Shown in pieces: positions 34,906-43,890 of a DNA stretch of 64,000 nt. Source of the stretch: DASYYE01 sp035946955 (GTDB taxonomy: Bacteria; Actinomycetota; Actinomycetes; Streptosporangiales; Streptosporangiaceae); NCBI GenBank assembly GCA_035946955.1, contig DASYYE010000018.1, positions 1-64,000 on the forward strand, written 5' to 3'. Under the pieces are notes generated by a model, which was given only the letters and a program-made list of their open reading frames with translations, was not told the DNA's origin and searched no databases. Each line of letters opens with the position of its first letter. Position 1 is the stretch's first letter. A program made the position numbers and the translations under genes.

Positions 34906-35181
34906 ATGCGATGGCAGTTGCCGACTGGACCAACCATCGGCTGGGCGAGCCTCCGCACCCTGACCCCCTCGCCCGTGCACATTGACTCACTGACAGCCAC
35001 CACGAGTGGCAGCGACTCCGCTCATCCTCAGGCTGAGGCATCCCGGCGTCAGGACCATCTCGAAGAATTTCGAGATAACCGTCCAGTTGACCTGAGACGA
35101 CGAGTAGGCATCGCTTGGGTCAACGGCTGGCTATTGGCTCGCGCACATGGTGGGTGACGTGCACGGTACGCACATGGCGGT
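34906..35181. other. intergenic region, nothing assigned
   Basis: 276 bp between the secreted repeat protein and the winged-helix regulator. No convincing coding frame, hairpin or promoter was recognised. Confidence 0.5.
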
Positions 35182-36207
35182 GTGGGCGAGAATGCAGTGG
35201 TGACTCCTGGACGTGGGTACCAGCTAAAGGTGGGGCCGCCTGATGGCCTCGCGGTCTCGGTGGTGATGTTCCCCCAGCACTCGGTGCTCGCGCTGCTGCG
35301 CCGAGTGGTGTCTGGGCATTCGGACGGCACGTCGGCCTGGTCGGCCACGGTCAGCAGGACGCTGCGGCCGAGTGCACGTTTCGCCGCACGGTCATTCGCA
35401 GCCCGGGAGGCCGACGGTGCGGCGGTCATGCCAGAGTGCTGCACACCGATCGCGCCACTGACCGACGTGTCCGTGGCCGAGCAGGTGGTCAGCTTGCGCG
35501 ACATGGCTCCCGACGTGCTTACCGGGGAGTTGCAGGCACTCAGCGAGGAGTTGCACGGAGCAGAGGGCGGCCGCGCCGTGCTGTCGCCATGGCAGCCCGC
35601 CGCTCGTCAGCCCCGCCAATGGCTGGCCTCGATGGCCGACGCATCGCTCGATGCCTGGTCGGCGATGGAGCCGCGGTGGCGTGCGGCCACGCCATCGTTC
35701 GACCAGGAGGTGCGGCGGGTGGGGACTGCCGCCGTGCGCGGCTGCATGGGGACATTGCTGAACAGCCTGCATCCGTCCATCAGCTTCGCCGAGGGAGTGC
35801 TGGCCTTCGCGTTCCCTTACGACCGGTACGAGACCCTCGGCGAGCGACGGCTGGTTCTCATGCCGATGCTCGGAGAGCACGATCCACTGGTGGCCAGTTT
35901 TGACCGTCAAGACGTGTGTTACGTGGGATACCCAATCCGCCCGCCCAACCGGAGCATGCAGCCCGAGGCTAACGAAGCCCTCGCGCTGATCCTCGGTCCC
36001 GTGCGCGCCGCCGCGCTCCGGGCGCTCGACCGGCCGCTGACCGTCGGTGAGCTGGCCGCCGCCGTGCAGTGCGCGCCCACCACGGCCACCTACCATCTCC
36101 AGCAACTGGACCAGGCCGGCCTGATCAGCCGCCAGCGGGATGGTATGAGCGTCTGGGCCAGCCGCACCCCCCGTGGTGACGGGCTGATCGACCTGCTCTC
36201 AGACTGA
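35182..36207 (+). CDS. ArsR-like winged-helix transcriptional regulator
   Basis: 341 aa from a GTG. The winged helix-turn-helix lies at the C-terminus (about 275-330): RALDRPLTVGELAAAVQCAP then TYHLQQLDQAGLISRQRDGM. The N-terminal about 260 residues form an uncharacterised sensor or oligomerisation region with no motif I can name. It converges on the quinone oxidoreductase gene. The regulated gene is not known; it may act on the adjacent oxidoreductase. Confidence 0.8.
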   Translation: MGENAVVTPGRGYQLKVGPPDGLAVSVVMFPQHSVLALLRRVVSGHSDGTSAWSATVSRTLRPSARFAARSFAAREADGAAVMPECCTPIAPLTDVSVAEQVVSLRDMAPDVLTGELQALSEELHGAEGGRAVLSPWQPAARQPRQWLASMADASLDAWSAMEPRWRAATPSFDQEVRRVGTAAVRGCMGTLLNSLHPSISFAEGVLAFAFPYDRYETLGERRLVLMPMLGEHDPLVASFDRQDVCYVGYPIRPPNRSMQPEANEALALILGPVRAAALRALDRPLTVGELAAAVQCAPTTATYHLQQLDQAGLISRQRDGMSVWASRTPRGDGLIDLLSD

Positions 36208-36260
36208 TCCTCACAGGGGTTGGCGCGGAGCCAGCAGAACCTGCCGCTCTCTCAGAGTCA

Positions 36261-37178
36261 TCACGGACGAACGCGGATGATCGTCTGCCCGCTGATCCGC
36301 TTGGTCGGGTTGAAGGCGGCGACGGCGTCTTCGAGGGCCGCGACGTTGCCGATGTTCGTCCGCAGTCGTCCGTCCCGCACCCGCTGGACGATCTCACCCA
36401 GTTGGGCGCGGTCGGACTCGACAACGAAGTCGATCGCCAGGCCGTCGGCGGGCCGTGCCTCGGGCGGCCCGGCGATGGTCACCAGTGTTCCTCCGGCGCG
36501 GATCAGGCCTGCGGACCGCATCCCGATGTCGCCGCCGATGACGTCGAACACCAGGTCGACTCCGCCGGCGTCTGCCAGCGCGTCGTTCTCAAGGTCGACG
36601 AACTCCATCGCGCCGAAGTCGAGCGCCTTCTGACGGTCGTCGGGGCGTCCGGTGCCGATGACATAGGCGCCAGCCTCACGTGCGAGCTGGGTGGCCATCG
36701 ACCCGACTGAGCCGGCCGCGCCGTGCACGAGGACACTCTGCCCCGCCTGAAGACGGCCGTGCTCGAACAGTCCCTGCCACGCGGTCAGGCCCGGCATCGA
36801 CAGGCTCGCGCCCACCGTGAAGTCGACGTCGCCCGGCAGCGGCGCGAGGTTGCGTGCCTCGATGGCCACATACTCCGCCAGGGCGCCGCCGCGATACGAA
36901 TCGGTGAGGCCGAACACCCGCTGTCCCACCGACAGCCCCGTCGTGCCATAGCCGAGGGCGGTGACCACTCCGGCCAGTTCCTGCCCGGGGATCGACGGCG
37001 TTCGGTCACGGCCGAGGCGATCGGTCCAGGTCGAGGACCACTCCAGCTCACCCGAAGTGAATCCCGACGCATGGACCTCAACGACGACATCGTTGATCGC
37101 CGCCTGCGGCTCGGGCCGCTCCACCAACGTCATCCCAGCCGTTCCCGCAGCCTGGTCCGTCACCACGATCGCTTTCAT
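36261..37178 (-). CDS. zinc-type alcohol dehydrogenase-like / quinone oxidoreductase (MDR)
   Basis: 305 aa, ATG with GGGGG upstream. GroES-like N-terminus with GQELAGVV and VFGLTDSYRGGALAEYV, then the NAD(P)H motif VLVHGAAGSVGSMATQLA. It lacks the zinc-ligand Cys pattern, so it belongs to the quinone-oxidoreductase branch of the MDR superfamily. It faces the winged-helix regulator gene. Possible role in detoxifying quinones or other electrophiles. Confidence 0.88.
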   Translation of the reverse strand: MKAIVVTDQAAGTAGMTLVERPEPQAAINDVVVEVHASGFTSGELEWSSTWTDRLGRDRTPSIPGQELAGVVTALGYGTTGLSVGQRVFGLTDSYRGGALAEYVAIEARNLAPLPGDVDFTVGASLSMPGLTAWQGLFEHGRLQAGQSVLVHGAAGSVGSMATQLAREAGAYVIGTGRPDDRQKALDFGAMEFVDLENDALADAGGVDLVFDVIGGDIGMRSAGLIRAGGTLVTIAGPPEARPADGLAIDFVVESDRAQLGEIVQRVRDGRLRTNIGNVAALEDAVAAFNPTKRISGQTIIRVRP

Positions 37179-37384
37179 GTGGAAACCCCCTCTATCAGCC
37201 CTCGCCCCACGCCACTGTGGGTCTGTAACTGGTCAGCGGCGCCGCACCTCGATGTCCTACCCCGCGGATCAGCAGAAATTTCGGCGCGAGGGCGTCCTTG
37301 CCGAGTGAAGTTTTCCCCAGCAAGGTGAATCGGTCAGGCGGCGTATAACGCCCATGAGGATCGCCAGCCAGGTACGGATGTGGT

Positions 37385-37702
37385 TCAAGCGGCCTGGCGT
37401 GGGTGGGCTGGATGTCCGGGCCGGGAGCACACGGGCGCGGGGGTGTCCGGTGATCGGTCACCGAATGCCTGGCCAGCGAGCTGGTGTGCCCAGCGCATCC
37501 GCGCGACTGCGGCGTCGGGATGGTCGCCAAACTCCTGTGCGACCTGTTCCGCGCAGCCGAGCTCGCCGAATGTGCAAATGGCCACGGCAATGGCCCGGCG
37601 CACCTGCTCGGGACTGGGGTGCTCGCTGCGCTGCAGCGCCGACACGAACAAGGCGCCGGCCCGCACCGTGCTGATGCTGAAGGGGGGTGTCGCTGACCGC
37701 AT
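37385..37702 (-). CDS. small conserved-type protein of unknown function
   Basis: 105 aa from the internal ATG at 37702; a frame start at 37765 is possible but lacks support. Contains LQRSEHPSPEQVRRAIAVAI and EFGDHPDAAVARMRWAH; coding-like third positions. I believe small proteins of this pattern are frequent in streptomycetes, but I cannot name the family. It has no obvious partner: it lies between two oxidoreductase genes on the same strand. Confidence 0.6.
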   Translation of the reverse strand: MRSATPPFSISTVRAGALFVSALQRSEHPSPEQVRRAIAVAICTFGELGCAEQVAQEFGDHPDAAVARMRWAHQLAGQAFGDRSPDTPAPVCSRPGHPAHPRQAA

Positions 37703-37828
37703 GGTGAGCCTCCCAGGAGGCGGGTCTTGGCTCCATTGCCGCGGTCCGGCAATTGGTCTCAACAAACGAGAGCATGCTGGCCAGCGTGTGATACCTGCTG
37801 ACAGGCGGAGATTCCGGCGGTTGCCCCG

Positions 37829-38500
37829 CTACCGGGAGGCCTTGGCGAGGGCGGTTCTTACGGCGGCCTCGCTGGCTGGGGTACCGGCTGGGTCGCTGAA
37901 CGGCCCGTAAACCATCCCGTAGACCGGGGTGCCGGGCTGCTGCCGCCAGCTCTCCGCCAGTGGCCCGGCGTCCATGGCGCCATAGCCGGTGCCGTCCAGG
38001 AACTCGCTGACTCGTGTCTTGGCATCAGCATCGTCGCCCGCGATCGGCAGGTAGCTCCGGTCAGCGGCACCGGCCGGGCGGGCCAGCGACAGCAGGTGCT
38101 GGTAGAAGATGTTGTTGAACACCTTGACTACATGGGCGCCTGCCAGGTGCCGCTCGATCAGCTCACTGCTGGTCAGCGATCCGCTGTCCAGCTCGGGGAT
38201 CTGCCCGTCGCGCTGTGGGTAGTAGTTGCAGGTGTCCATGACCACCTTGCCCACCAGCGGCGCGGCCGGGACGCTTGGATACGCGCGCAGCGGGATCGTG
38301 ACCACCACCAGGTCACCTTCGGAGGCGGCCTGCTCCGCACCCGCCGCTCGTGCCCGCGGCCCCAGTTCAGCGACGAGTTCGGTCAGCGTCTGCGGACCGC
38401 GTGAGTTGCTCATGACCACCGCGTATCCGGCGTCTACGCAGAGCCGCGCCACCGTGCTGCCGATATGTCCGCTCCCGATAAAGCCCACTGTCGTTGTCAT
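37829..38500 (-). CDS. NAD(P)-dependent F420-reductase-like protein
   Basis: The ATG at 38500 gives 223 aa with the Rossmann motif VGFIGSGHIGSTVARLCVDAG at the N-terminus; the longer upstream frame is rejected as non-family. NADP-binding SNSRG follows beta strand 2. The rest resembles the FNO/NADPH:F420 oxidoreductase group, VVKVFNNIFYQHL and DDADAKTRVSEFLD. It lies next to an F420-type PPOX and an LLM protein, so a role in F420 cycling is plausible. An alternative is a generic NADP-dependent dehydrogenase. Confidence 0.8.
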   Translation of the reverse strand: MTTTVGFIGSGHIGSTVARLCVDAGYAVVMSNSRGPQTLTELVAELGPRARAAGAEQAASEGDLVVVTIPLRAYPSVPAAPLVGKVVMDTCNYYPQRDGQIPELDSGSLTSSELIERHLAGAHVVKVFNNIFYQHLLSLARPAGAADRSYLPIAGDDADAKTRVSEFLDGTGYGAMDAGPLAESWRQQPGTPVYGMVYGPFSDPAGTPASEAAVRTALAKASR

Positions 38501-38614
38501 GCACACGCCAACCCACGGCCGCTGCCGGTGATTCCGGCCCATCCGCGTGTGCCGGGCCCGGGGTAGCGTCTGGCTGTTGGTACGTCCTGACCGCGACGAC
38601 TGAGGGGATGCCAC

Positions 38615-38989
38615 GTGAGTGTGTTCTCTGACGCGGAACTCGCCTATCTGGCCAAGGGGAAGCTCGGCCGGCTCGCCACCATCGACGGGGCCGGGATGCC
38701 ACACGTGGTGCCCCTCGGCTGGCACTACAACGCCGAACTCGACGTGATCGACATCGGTGGCCGGAACTTCGGCCGAAGCCGCAAGTTCCACAACGTGCAG
38801 CACAACCCCAAGGTCGCCCTGGTGATCGATGACGTGCTGCCACCGTGGCGGGCCAGGTGTGTCATGATCCGCGGCACGGCCGAGGCCATCGCGGAGGTAT
38901 CCGGGCCGGACGGGCAGCCCACCGGGCCGATCATCCGGCTGCGACCCTCCGAAGTGATCAGCTGGGGGATGGAGTTCGCTGAGGAGTAG
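38615..38989 (+). CDS. PPOX-class (pyridoxamine-oxidase-like) F420-dependent protein
   Basis: 124 aa, GTG start with GAGGGG upstream. Split beta-barrel pattern: LAKGKLGRLATIDGAGMPHV, NVQHNPKVALVIDD and MIRGTAEAIAEV, as in F420-dependent reductases of the PPOX group. It is divergent from the reductase gene at 37829. The substrate is unknown. Confidence 0.85.
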   Translation: MSVFSDAELAYLAKGKLGRLATIDGAGMPHVVPLGWHYNAELDVIDIGGRNFGRSRKFHNVQHNPKVALVIDDVLPPWRARCVMIRGTAEAIAEVSGPDGQPTGPIIRLRPSEVISWGMEFAEE

Positions 38990-39042
38990 GCACCCGGGAT
39001 GACAGCCCAGTGCGGCGGTGTGCCAGGTGCCAGGATTGGCAC

Positions 39043-39972
39043 ATGCAACTGCGCATATTCACCGAGCCACAACAGGGTGCCGACTACACCACACTCCTGC
39101 GGGTCGCCCAGGCGACCGAAGAGCTCGGCTTCGACGCGTTCTTCCGCTCCGACCACTACCTGAGCATGGGCGGGCCCGGCCTGCCAGGGCCGACCGATGC
39201 CTGGATCACGCTGGCCGGGCTGGCCCGTGAGACGTCGCGTATCCGGCTGGGGACGCTGATGAGCCCGGTCACGTTCCGCCTCCCCGGGCCGCTGGCGATC
39301 TCGGTGGCGCAGGTGGACCAGATGAGCGGAGGCCGTGTCGAACTCGGGCTCGGCACCGGCTGGTTCGACGCGGAGCACTCCGCGTACGGGATACCGTTCC
39401 CACCCGTGGGTGAGCGGTTCGGCCGCCTCGAGGAGCAGTTGGAGGTCATCACCGGCCTGTGGCAGGCCCCCCAGGGTACGCCGTTCTCGTTCAGCGGTGC
39501 CTACTATGCCCTCACGGACTCACCGGCGCTGCCCAAGCCTGTTCAGCGGCCACGCCCGCCGATCCTGATCGGCGGCGGCGGGCAGCACCGGACGCCGAAC
39601 CTGGCGGCGAGGTTCGCCGACGAGTTCAACATTCCGTTCTCCGGTGCCGAGGCCAGCGCGGCCGCGTTCGGGCGGGTGAAGGAAGCCTGCCAGGAAGTCA
39701 GCCGTGACCCCGAATCGGTGGTGTACTCGGCCGCCCAGACCGTGTGCTGCGGCCGGGACGAGGCCGAGTTGGCCCGCCGCGCCAAGGCGATCGGCCGTGA
39801 GGTGGATGATCTCAGGCGCAACGGCCTGACAGGTTCGCCCGCGGAGGTCGTGGACAGGATCGGCAAGTTCGCGGACATCGGTGCCACGCGGGTCTACCTC
39901 CAGGTCCTGGACCTGTCCGACCTCGACCACCTGGAGCTGATCGCCTCCGAGGTCATGCCCCAGGTACGGTGA
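39043..39972 (+). CDS. LLM-class F420-dependent oxidoreductase
   Basis: 309 aa from the ATG at 39043; the frame opens 33 nt earlier but the family N-terminus is MQLRIFTEPQQG. Luciferase-like features: FFRSDHYLSMGGPG, GGRVELGLGTGWFDAEH and PPILIGGGGQHRTPNLAARFAD. F420- or FMN-linked oxidation or reduction. It lies 54 nt after the PPOX gene and ends at the 39972-40003 hairpin. Confidence 0.88.
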   Translation: MQLRIFTEPQQGADYTTLLRVAQATEELGFDAFFRSDHYLSMGGPGLPGPTDAWITLAGLARETSRIRLGTLMSPVTFRLPGPLAISVAQVDQMSGGRVELGLGTGWFDAEHSAYGIPFPPVGERFGRLEEQLEVITGLWQAPQGTPFSFSGAYYALTDSPALPKPVQRPRPPILIGGGGQHRTPNLAARFADEFNIPFSGAEASAAAFGRVKEACQEVSRDPESVVYSAAQTVCCGRDEAELARRAKAIGREVDDLRRNGLTGSPAEVVDRIGKFADIGATRVYLQVLDLSDLDHLELIASEVMPQVR

Positions 39973-40003
39973 CGCCCCGGCGGGCTGTTTCCCGCCGGGG
40001 CGT
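39972..40003 (+). terminator. transcription terminator hairpin
   Basis: A 13-bp stem, ACGCCCCGGCGGG paired with CCCGCCGGGGCGT, loop CTGTTT, beginning at the last base of the LLM stop codon. Confidence 0.7.
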
Positions 40004-40018
40004 GCCCCTGTTGTCCTG

Positions 40019-40047
40019 CGGGACTCGTCCTGGTGGCGAGAGTCCCG
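40019..40047 (-). terminator. weak terminator hairpin
   Basis: CGGGACTC pairs with GAGTCCCG across a 13-nt loop, downstream of the propeller protein gene on the minus strand. Confidence 0.35.
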
Positions 40048-40072
40048 TGGTGGGCAGTGGCCTCTGTCTCCG

Positions 40073-41440
40073 TTACCACGCGTTTTCTTCGCCTGGGAGC
40101 ACGATCCCGATGTAGCCCGGGATGAAGCCCGATGCCCTCACGCTGACCGGGGTGCCGGCAGTGTTCGTGGCGGTGGAGATCGGTGTCATGGTCTGCTTGT
40201 CGCCGGGGCTGCCGTAGGCGTAGACGGTCTTGCCGTCCTGCGACATCACGATGTTCTGTGGGTTCCCGCTGACGTGGATCGACTTGCCCACGGTGCCCGT
40301 CTCGGAGACCGGCGTCACCTCAGCGTGGCCGGAGCTGCCGGCCAAGACGTAGACGGTCTTGCTGTCCGGTGTGAAAGCCGCGTCGCTGGTGGAGCCCAGG
40401 TCCAGCGTCCTCACCGTCTGGCCGGTGGTCAGCGAGACCAGCCTCACGTTGGACGCGCCCACGTAAAAAGCGGTCGTGCCGTCTGGCGCGACGAGTGAAA
40501 ACTGATTCGCGTTCCCAATCCTGACCCGCTGGCCGGGGGTGCTGGTGGCGGTCGATATCGGCGTGACCCACATCGGTGAGCTGTCGGGTCCCCCGCTGCC
40601 GGTGACATCGGCGGTGCCGCCATCCGAAGTGATATTGATCATGTAGGCCCCGGTTACCGGGATCGTCCTGCCGGGGGTGTTCGTGGCGACGGAGACCGGC
40701 GTCACTGTGCCTGGCTGGCTGAAAGACACGTACGCCGTCTTCCCGTCCGGCGTGATCGCGATGAAAGGAACCCCTTGTCCTTGTACGACTGGACTGCCCA
40801 CTGTGCCGGTGGCCAGCGAAACCGGCCTGACCGTGCCCTTGTTCAGGTTGGACGAGGAAGAGGACGCGAAGTAGGCAGTTTTGTAGTCGGGTGTGAAGAC
40901 TACCTGCCCGGTACCGTGCCCGAGCTGGATCGGGGTGCCTGCCTTGTGAGTGACCAGGTCAAATGACCTGATCACACTGCCGCTCGTGGCCGTGTAGACG
41001 ACGTAGTCCGTCTTGCCGTCCGGGGTGATCGCGTTCTCGAAGACGTTCGGGCTCCCGGGCGCGCCCGCTGGCCCGACCTTGAACGGCTTGCCAAGCCTGC
41101 CCGTGACCGGCGAAATCGGGGTGAGCGTGCCCTTGTACCGGTTGAATACATAGGCCGTCCGGCTGACCGTGCCCCCGCTCCCAATCTGAATATTCGCGTG
41201 TCCCCGCCCGGTGAACAGGCCACCCAGGCTCACGGCCAGGCCCACCACCAGCGTCACGCCCACGGCGGCAGCAGCCGGGGCCATCCAAAAAGGCGTGTGG
41301 CGGGGTGGCCGGGGCGGCCCGGGCTCGACGGTCAGCGTGTGGACCACCCTGTTGTGTGCCGTCTGCCGACTGGGACGCTCCAGCACCGGCCCGTGCTCGC
41401 GCATCAGGTCGGCGAACAGTTCGTCCGCGAATTTGGTCAT
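40073..41440 (-). CDS. membrane-anchored seven-bladed propeller protein paired with an ECF sigma factor
   Basis: 455 aa from the ATG 5 nt after the sigma gene stop; a longer frame upstream is not used. Residues 1-50 are cytosolic, about 51-75 form one membrane helix (APAAAAVGVTLVVGLAVSL), and the rest is outside. Seven repeats of the type TPDGKTxYV (for example ITPDGKTDYVV, FTPDYKTAYFA, MSQDGKTVYAY) indicate a YVTN-like propeller. In this position an anti-sigma factor is expected, but no zinc-finger anti-sigma motif is seen. Inference: an ectodomain-sensing partner of the sigma factor. Confidence 0.8.
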   Translation of the reverse strand: MTKFADELFADLMREHGPVLERPSRQTAHNRVVHTLTVEPGPPRPPRHTPFWMAPAAAAVGVTLVVGLAVSLGGLFTGRGHANIQIGSGGTVSRTAYVFNRYKGTLTPISPVTGRLGKPFKVGPAGAPGSPNVFENAITPDGKTDYVVYTATSGSVIRSFDLVTHKAGTPIQLGHGTGQVVFTPDYKTAYFASSSSSNLNKGTVRPVSLATGTVGSPVVQGQGVPFIAITPDGKTAYVSFSQPGTVTPVSVATNTPGRTIPVTGAYMINITSDGGTADVTGSGGPDSSPMWVTPISTATSTPGQRVRIGNANQFSLVAPDGTTAFYVGASNVRLVSLTTGQTVRTLDLGSTSDAAFTPDSKTVYVLAGSSGHAEVTPVSETGTVGKSIHVSGNPQNIVMSQDGKTVYAYGSPGDKQTMTPISTATNTAGTPVSVRASGFIPGYIGIVLPGEENAW

Positions 41441-41445
41441 GGTTC

Positions 41446-42051
41446 TCACACCCCGTCTTGTTCCGCGGCCGGGCTGCCGGCCGCCTTGCGCAGCCGGGCG
41501 CGTGCCCGCATCAGCCGCATCCGTGTCGCGCCTGGTGACACGCCGAGTACCCGGGCCGCTTCCTTGGCCTGGAGCCCGGCGATGTCCACCAGTTCGACCG
41601 TCAACCGGTCCAGCGTGGGCAGGGTGGTCAGTTCCGTGACCAGCCTGCGGCCCGCGCGTTCCGCGTCGATCCGGTCCAGCAGTTCCCCGACCTGGTCCGT
41701 GTCCAGGTCCCGCCGGCCGGCCAGGCGCGCGGCCTTGTTCCGCTGCTGGCTGTGCGCGTCGCAGTGGGCGGCATACACCCGCCGTGCGATACCGAACACC
41801 CATGCGCGCGCGCTGCCCCTGCCCGGGTCGAACATGCCGAACGAGATGATCGCCTGTACGAACGTGTCGGCGGTCAGGTCGGCGACGGTCTGCGGGTCGG
41901 CGCTGCGGCGCGCGAAGAACACGGTGACGGCATCTACCTGTGCGCGGTAGAGCCGTTCGAACTCGGCGGCCGCAGTGCCGTCGGCTGGGCCCTGCCCAGC
42001 CTCCTGTCTGCCCGGCGGCCAGCTAACGGGTGATGCCGTCAGTTCGCTCAT
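41446..42051 (-). CDS. ECF-type RNA polymerase sigma factor
   Basis: 201 aa. Region 2: YRAQVDAVTVFFARRSADPQ, DTFVQAI and ARAWVFGIARRVYAAHCDAH. Region 4 helix-turn-helix: LQAKEAARVLGVSPGATRMRLMRARARL. The cognate sensor is probably the propeller protein encoded 5 nt downstream. No target promoter can be named. Confidence 0.9.
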   Translation of the reverse strand: MSELTASPVSWPPGRQEAGQGPADGTAAAEFERLYRAQVDAVTVFFARRSADPQTVADLTADTFVQAIISFGMFDPGRGSARAWVFGIARRVYAAHCDAHSQQRNKAARLAGRRDLDTDQVGELLDRIDAERAGRRLVTELTTLPTLDRLTVELVDIAGLQAKEAARVLGVSPGATRMRLMRARARLRKAAGSPAAEQDGV

Positions 42052-42081
42052 GCCCCTAGTTGGCCTCGGGCCGCGTTTGTG

Positions 42082-43530
42082 TCACACAACTTCCCGCATC
42101 ACCGACCTGTGTGCGAGGAGGTAGTAGACGCCACCGCCGACGACGATACCGATCGCCCAGCTCAGGTCGCCGCCCTGGAGCCCGGGGAAGTGGCTGGAGA
42201 TCGGCCCGACGTAAGACGGCACCGCGGTCGAGGTGTTGATCCACATCAGGGCCGCGACCATACCCAGCACCTGGGCGGCCAGTGCTGGCCAGTGGATGCC
42301 GCCATTGCGCCAGTACAGGCCGCCGCGGTTCGCCGCGAGCGCGGGCGGGTCATAGCGGCCGCGGCGCAGCAGGTAGTCCACCATGAACACGCCGAACCAT
42401 GCCGACAGCCACACCACGATGTACAGCAGGAACCCGGCGAAGTCCTTGTAGAAGGTGCCGTGGAACAAGATGACGTAGGTCGCCACGGCGCAGACCGTGA
42501 TGTCCACCAGCACGGTCATCCAGCGTTTGAGCGGCATGCCGAGCGCCTGGAGCGTGACCCCGGACGAGTACAGGTCGATCGTGTTGATGGTCAGCAGCTG
42601 GGCAATTGCGAAGATCAGGAACGGCACGACGAACCAGGCTGGGAAACTCTGCGGCACGCCTAGCTGGGTGATGCCCACGGTCTTCGTGGTGACGGTGAAG
42701 GCGAGCACCCCCAGCACCTCCAGCAGCACGGACGGGATGCCACCTCCCAGGGTGGCTGCCCAGAACGTGCGGGACTTGGGCGTGCTGCGCGGCAGGTAGC
42801 GCGAGTAGTCGTTGCCGTTCTCGGTCCACCCCAGGCCACCAACCGAGATGATCAGCACCAGCGCGGTGGTCCACACGGCCCACGGTGCCGACGGGTGGTG
42901 GAACGTGCTGAGGTGCAGCCGGCTGAGGGTGAAGCCTGCCAGCAAAGCGAAGAACACGATGAACACAAAGGCCAGGTACCGCAGGACTTTTGTGATCGTG
43001 GCGTGTCCGAGCAGTGGCATGACCATTTGCGCGAGCGCGGCAACGACTATCACGGCGATCTTGGCGGGGGTGCTCAGCGCGGTCCCGTAGTGGGAGAACA
43101 GCAGGATCACCGTGGCGACCACGAAGTAGACGCCCTCGACCTCGAACCCGAGCTGGGTCGCCCAGTTGAACAGCGCCACCAGGCGGTTCCCGTTCTGCCC
43201 GAACGGGGCCCGGCTGACCATGAACGCGGTCGTCCCGGTCGCTGGCCCTTGCAGGCTGGCCCAGCCCAGCAGCGCATAGAAAAGGTTTCCCACCACGATC
43301 GCGAGAATGGCCTGCCCAACTGACAGGCCGAAGATCATGATCAGCGTCCCGTAGAAGAAGAACTCAACGTTGAACACCGCACCCGCCCACAGCCAGAACA
43401 GGCCGGACGGTGTCATTTTGCGTTCCGTGCCGGGGATCAGGTCTATCCCGCGCTGTTCGACCTTGAAGGCCGCGTACTCCCCAACTTCGCCCGTATTGGC
43501 TGGTCCACCCGTCGCGACGTCACCGCTCAT
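42082..43530 (-). CDS. NCS1-family nucleobase/cation symporter
   Basis: 482 aa; the start at 43530 has GGAGGGG 5 nt upstream. About twelve hydrophobic helices. Characteristic stretches: PGTERKMTPSGLFWLWAGA near the N-terminus, GWTENGNDYSRYLPR after helix 6 or 7, and DYLLRRGRYDPPALAANRGG near the C-terminus, typical of the NCS1/cytosine-purine permeases. Substrate is probably a nucleobase, allantoin or hydantoin-like compound; the sequence does not say which. Confidence 0.88.
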   Translation of the reverse strand: MSGDVATGGPANTGEVGEYAAFKVEQRGIDLIPGTERKMTPSGLFWLWAGAVFNVEFFFYGTLIMIFGLSVGQAILAIVVGNLFYALLGWASLQGPATGTTAFMVSRAPFGQNGNRLVALFNWATQLGFEVEGVYFVVATVILLFSHYGTALSTPAKIAVIVVAALAQMVMPLLGHATITKVLRYLAFVFIVFFALLAGFTLSRLHLSTFHHPSAPWAVWTTALVLIISVGGLGWTENGNDYSRYLPRSTPKSRTFWAATLGGGIPSVLLEVLGVLAFTVTTKTVGITQLGVPQSFPAWFVVPFLIFAIAQLLTINTIDLYSSGVTLQALGMPLKRWMTVLVDITVCAVATYVILFHGTFYKDFAGFLLYIVVWLSAWFGVFMVDYLLRRGRYDPPALAANRGGLYWRNGGIHWPALAAQVLGMVAALMWINTSTAVPSYVGPISSHFPGLQGGDLSWAIGIVVGGGVYYLLAHRSVMREVV

Positions 43531-43755
43531 CGCCCCTCCAGGCTCCGGGTCGTCGTTGCCTGCTCCCATCATCCCCGCTGATGGCCATGGCAGGAATATC
43601 CCCTAACAGGCGTATCGATCCGAGGGGACGGAATGCCCGGCTGTAAACACCCGGCCGTCCTCAACGTGCTGATAACAGCAACAGGCGGGTGGTGGCCGGG
43701 AATACCGATCAGGGCGAGGATCGGCCTGCCAGGGCACGCAAGCGTCAGGCCGGCT

Positions 43756-43890
43756 TCAGGGTTTGCCGTTGAAGTCGACGTCCTTGGTCTCGACCGTCCC
43801 GGCTTGGCGGCCCGGTGCCGTCTGGTAGGTGTCCCTGGCGAGCCCTTCGTCGTTGTGCTGGACCCAGACGACCGGAACCTGCGGGCCGTA
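43756..43890 (-). pseudogene. in-frame coding-like extension after the sugar transferase UGA
   Basis: 44 codons (43759-43890) plus a final TGA, in the same frame as and directly after the stop of the sugar phosphotransferase. 39 of the 44 codons end in G or C and the peptide reads YGPQVPVVWVQHND at its start and KDVDFNGKP at its end, so it looks translated or once translated. No start codon lies in it. It may be a degenerate gene end, or a readthrough tail. Confidence 0.35.
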
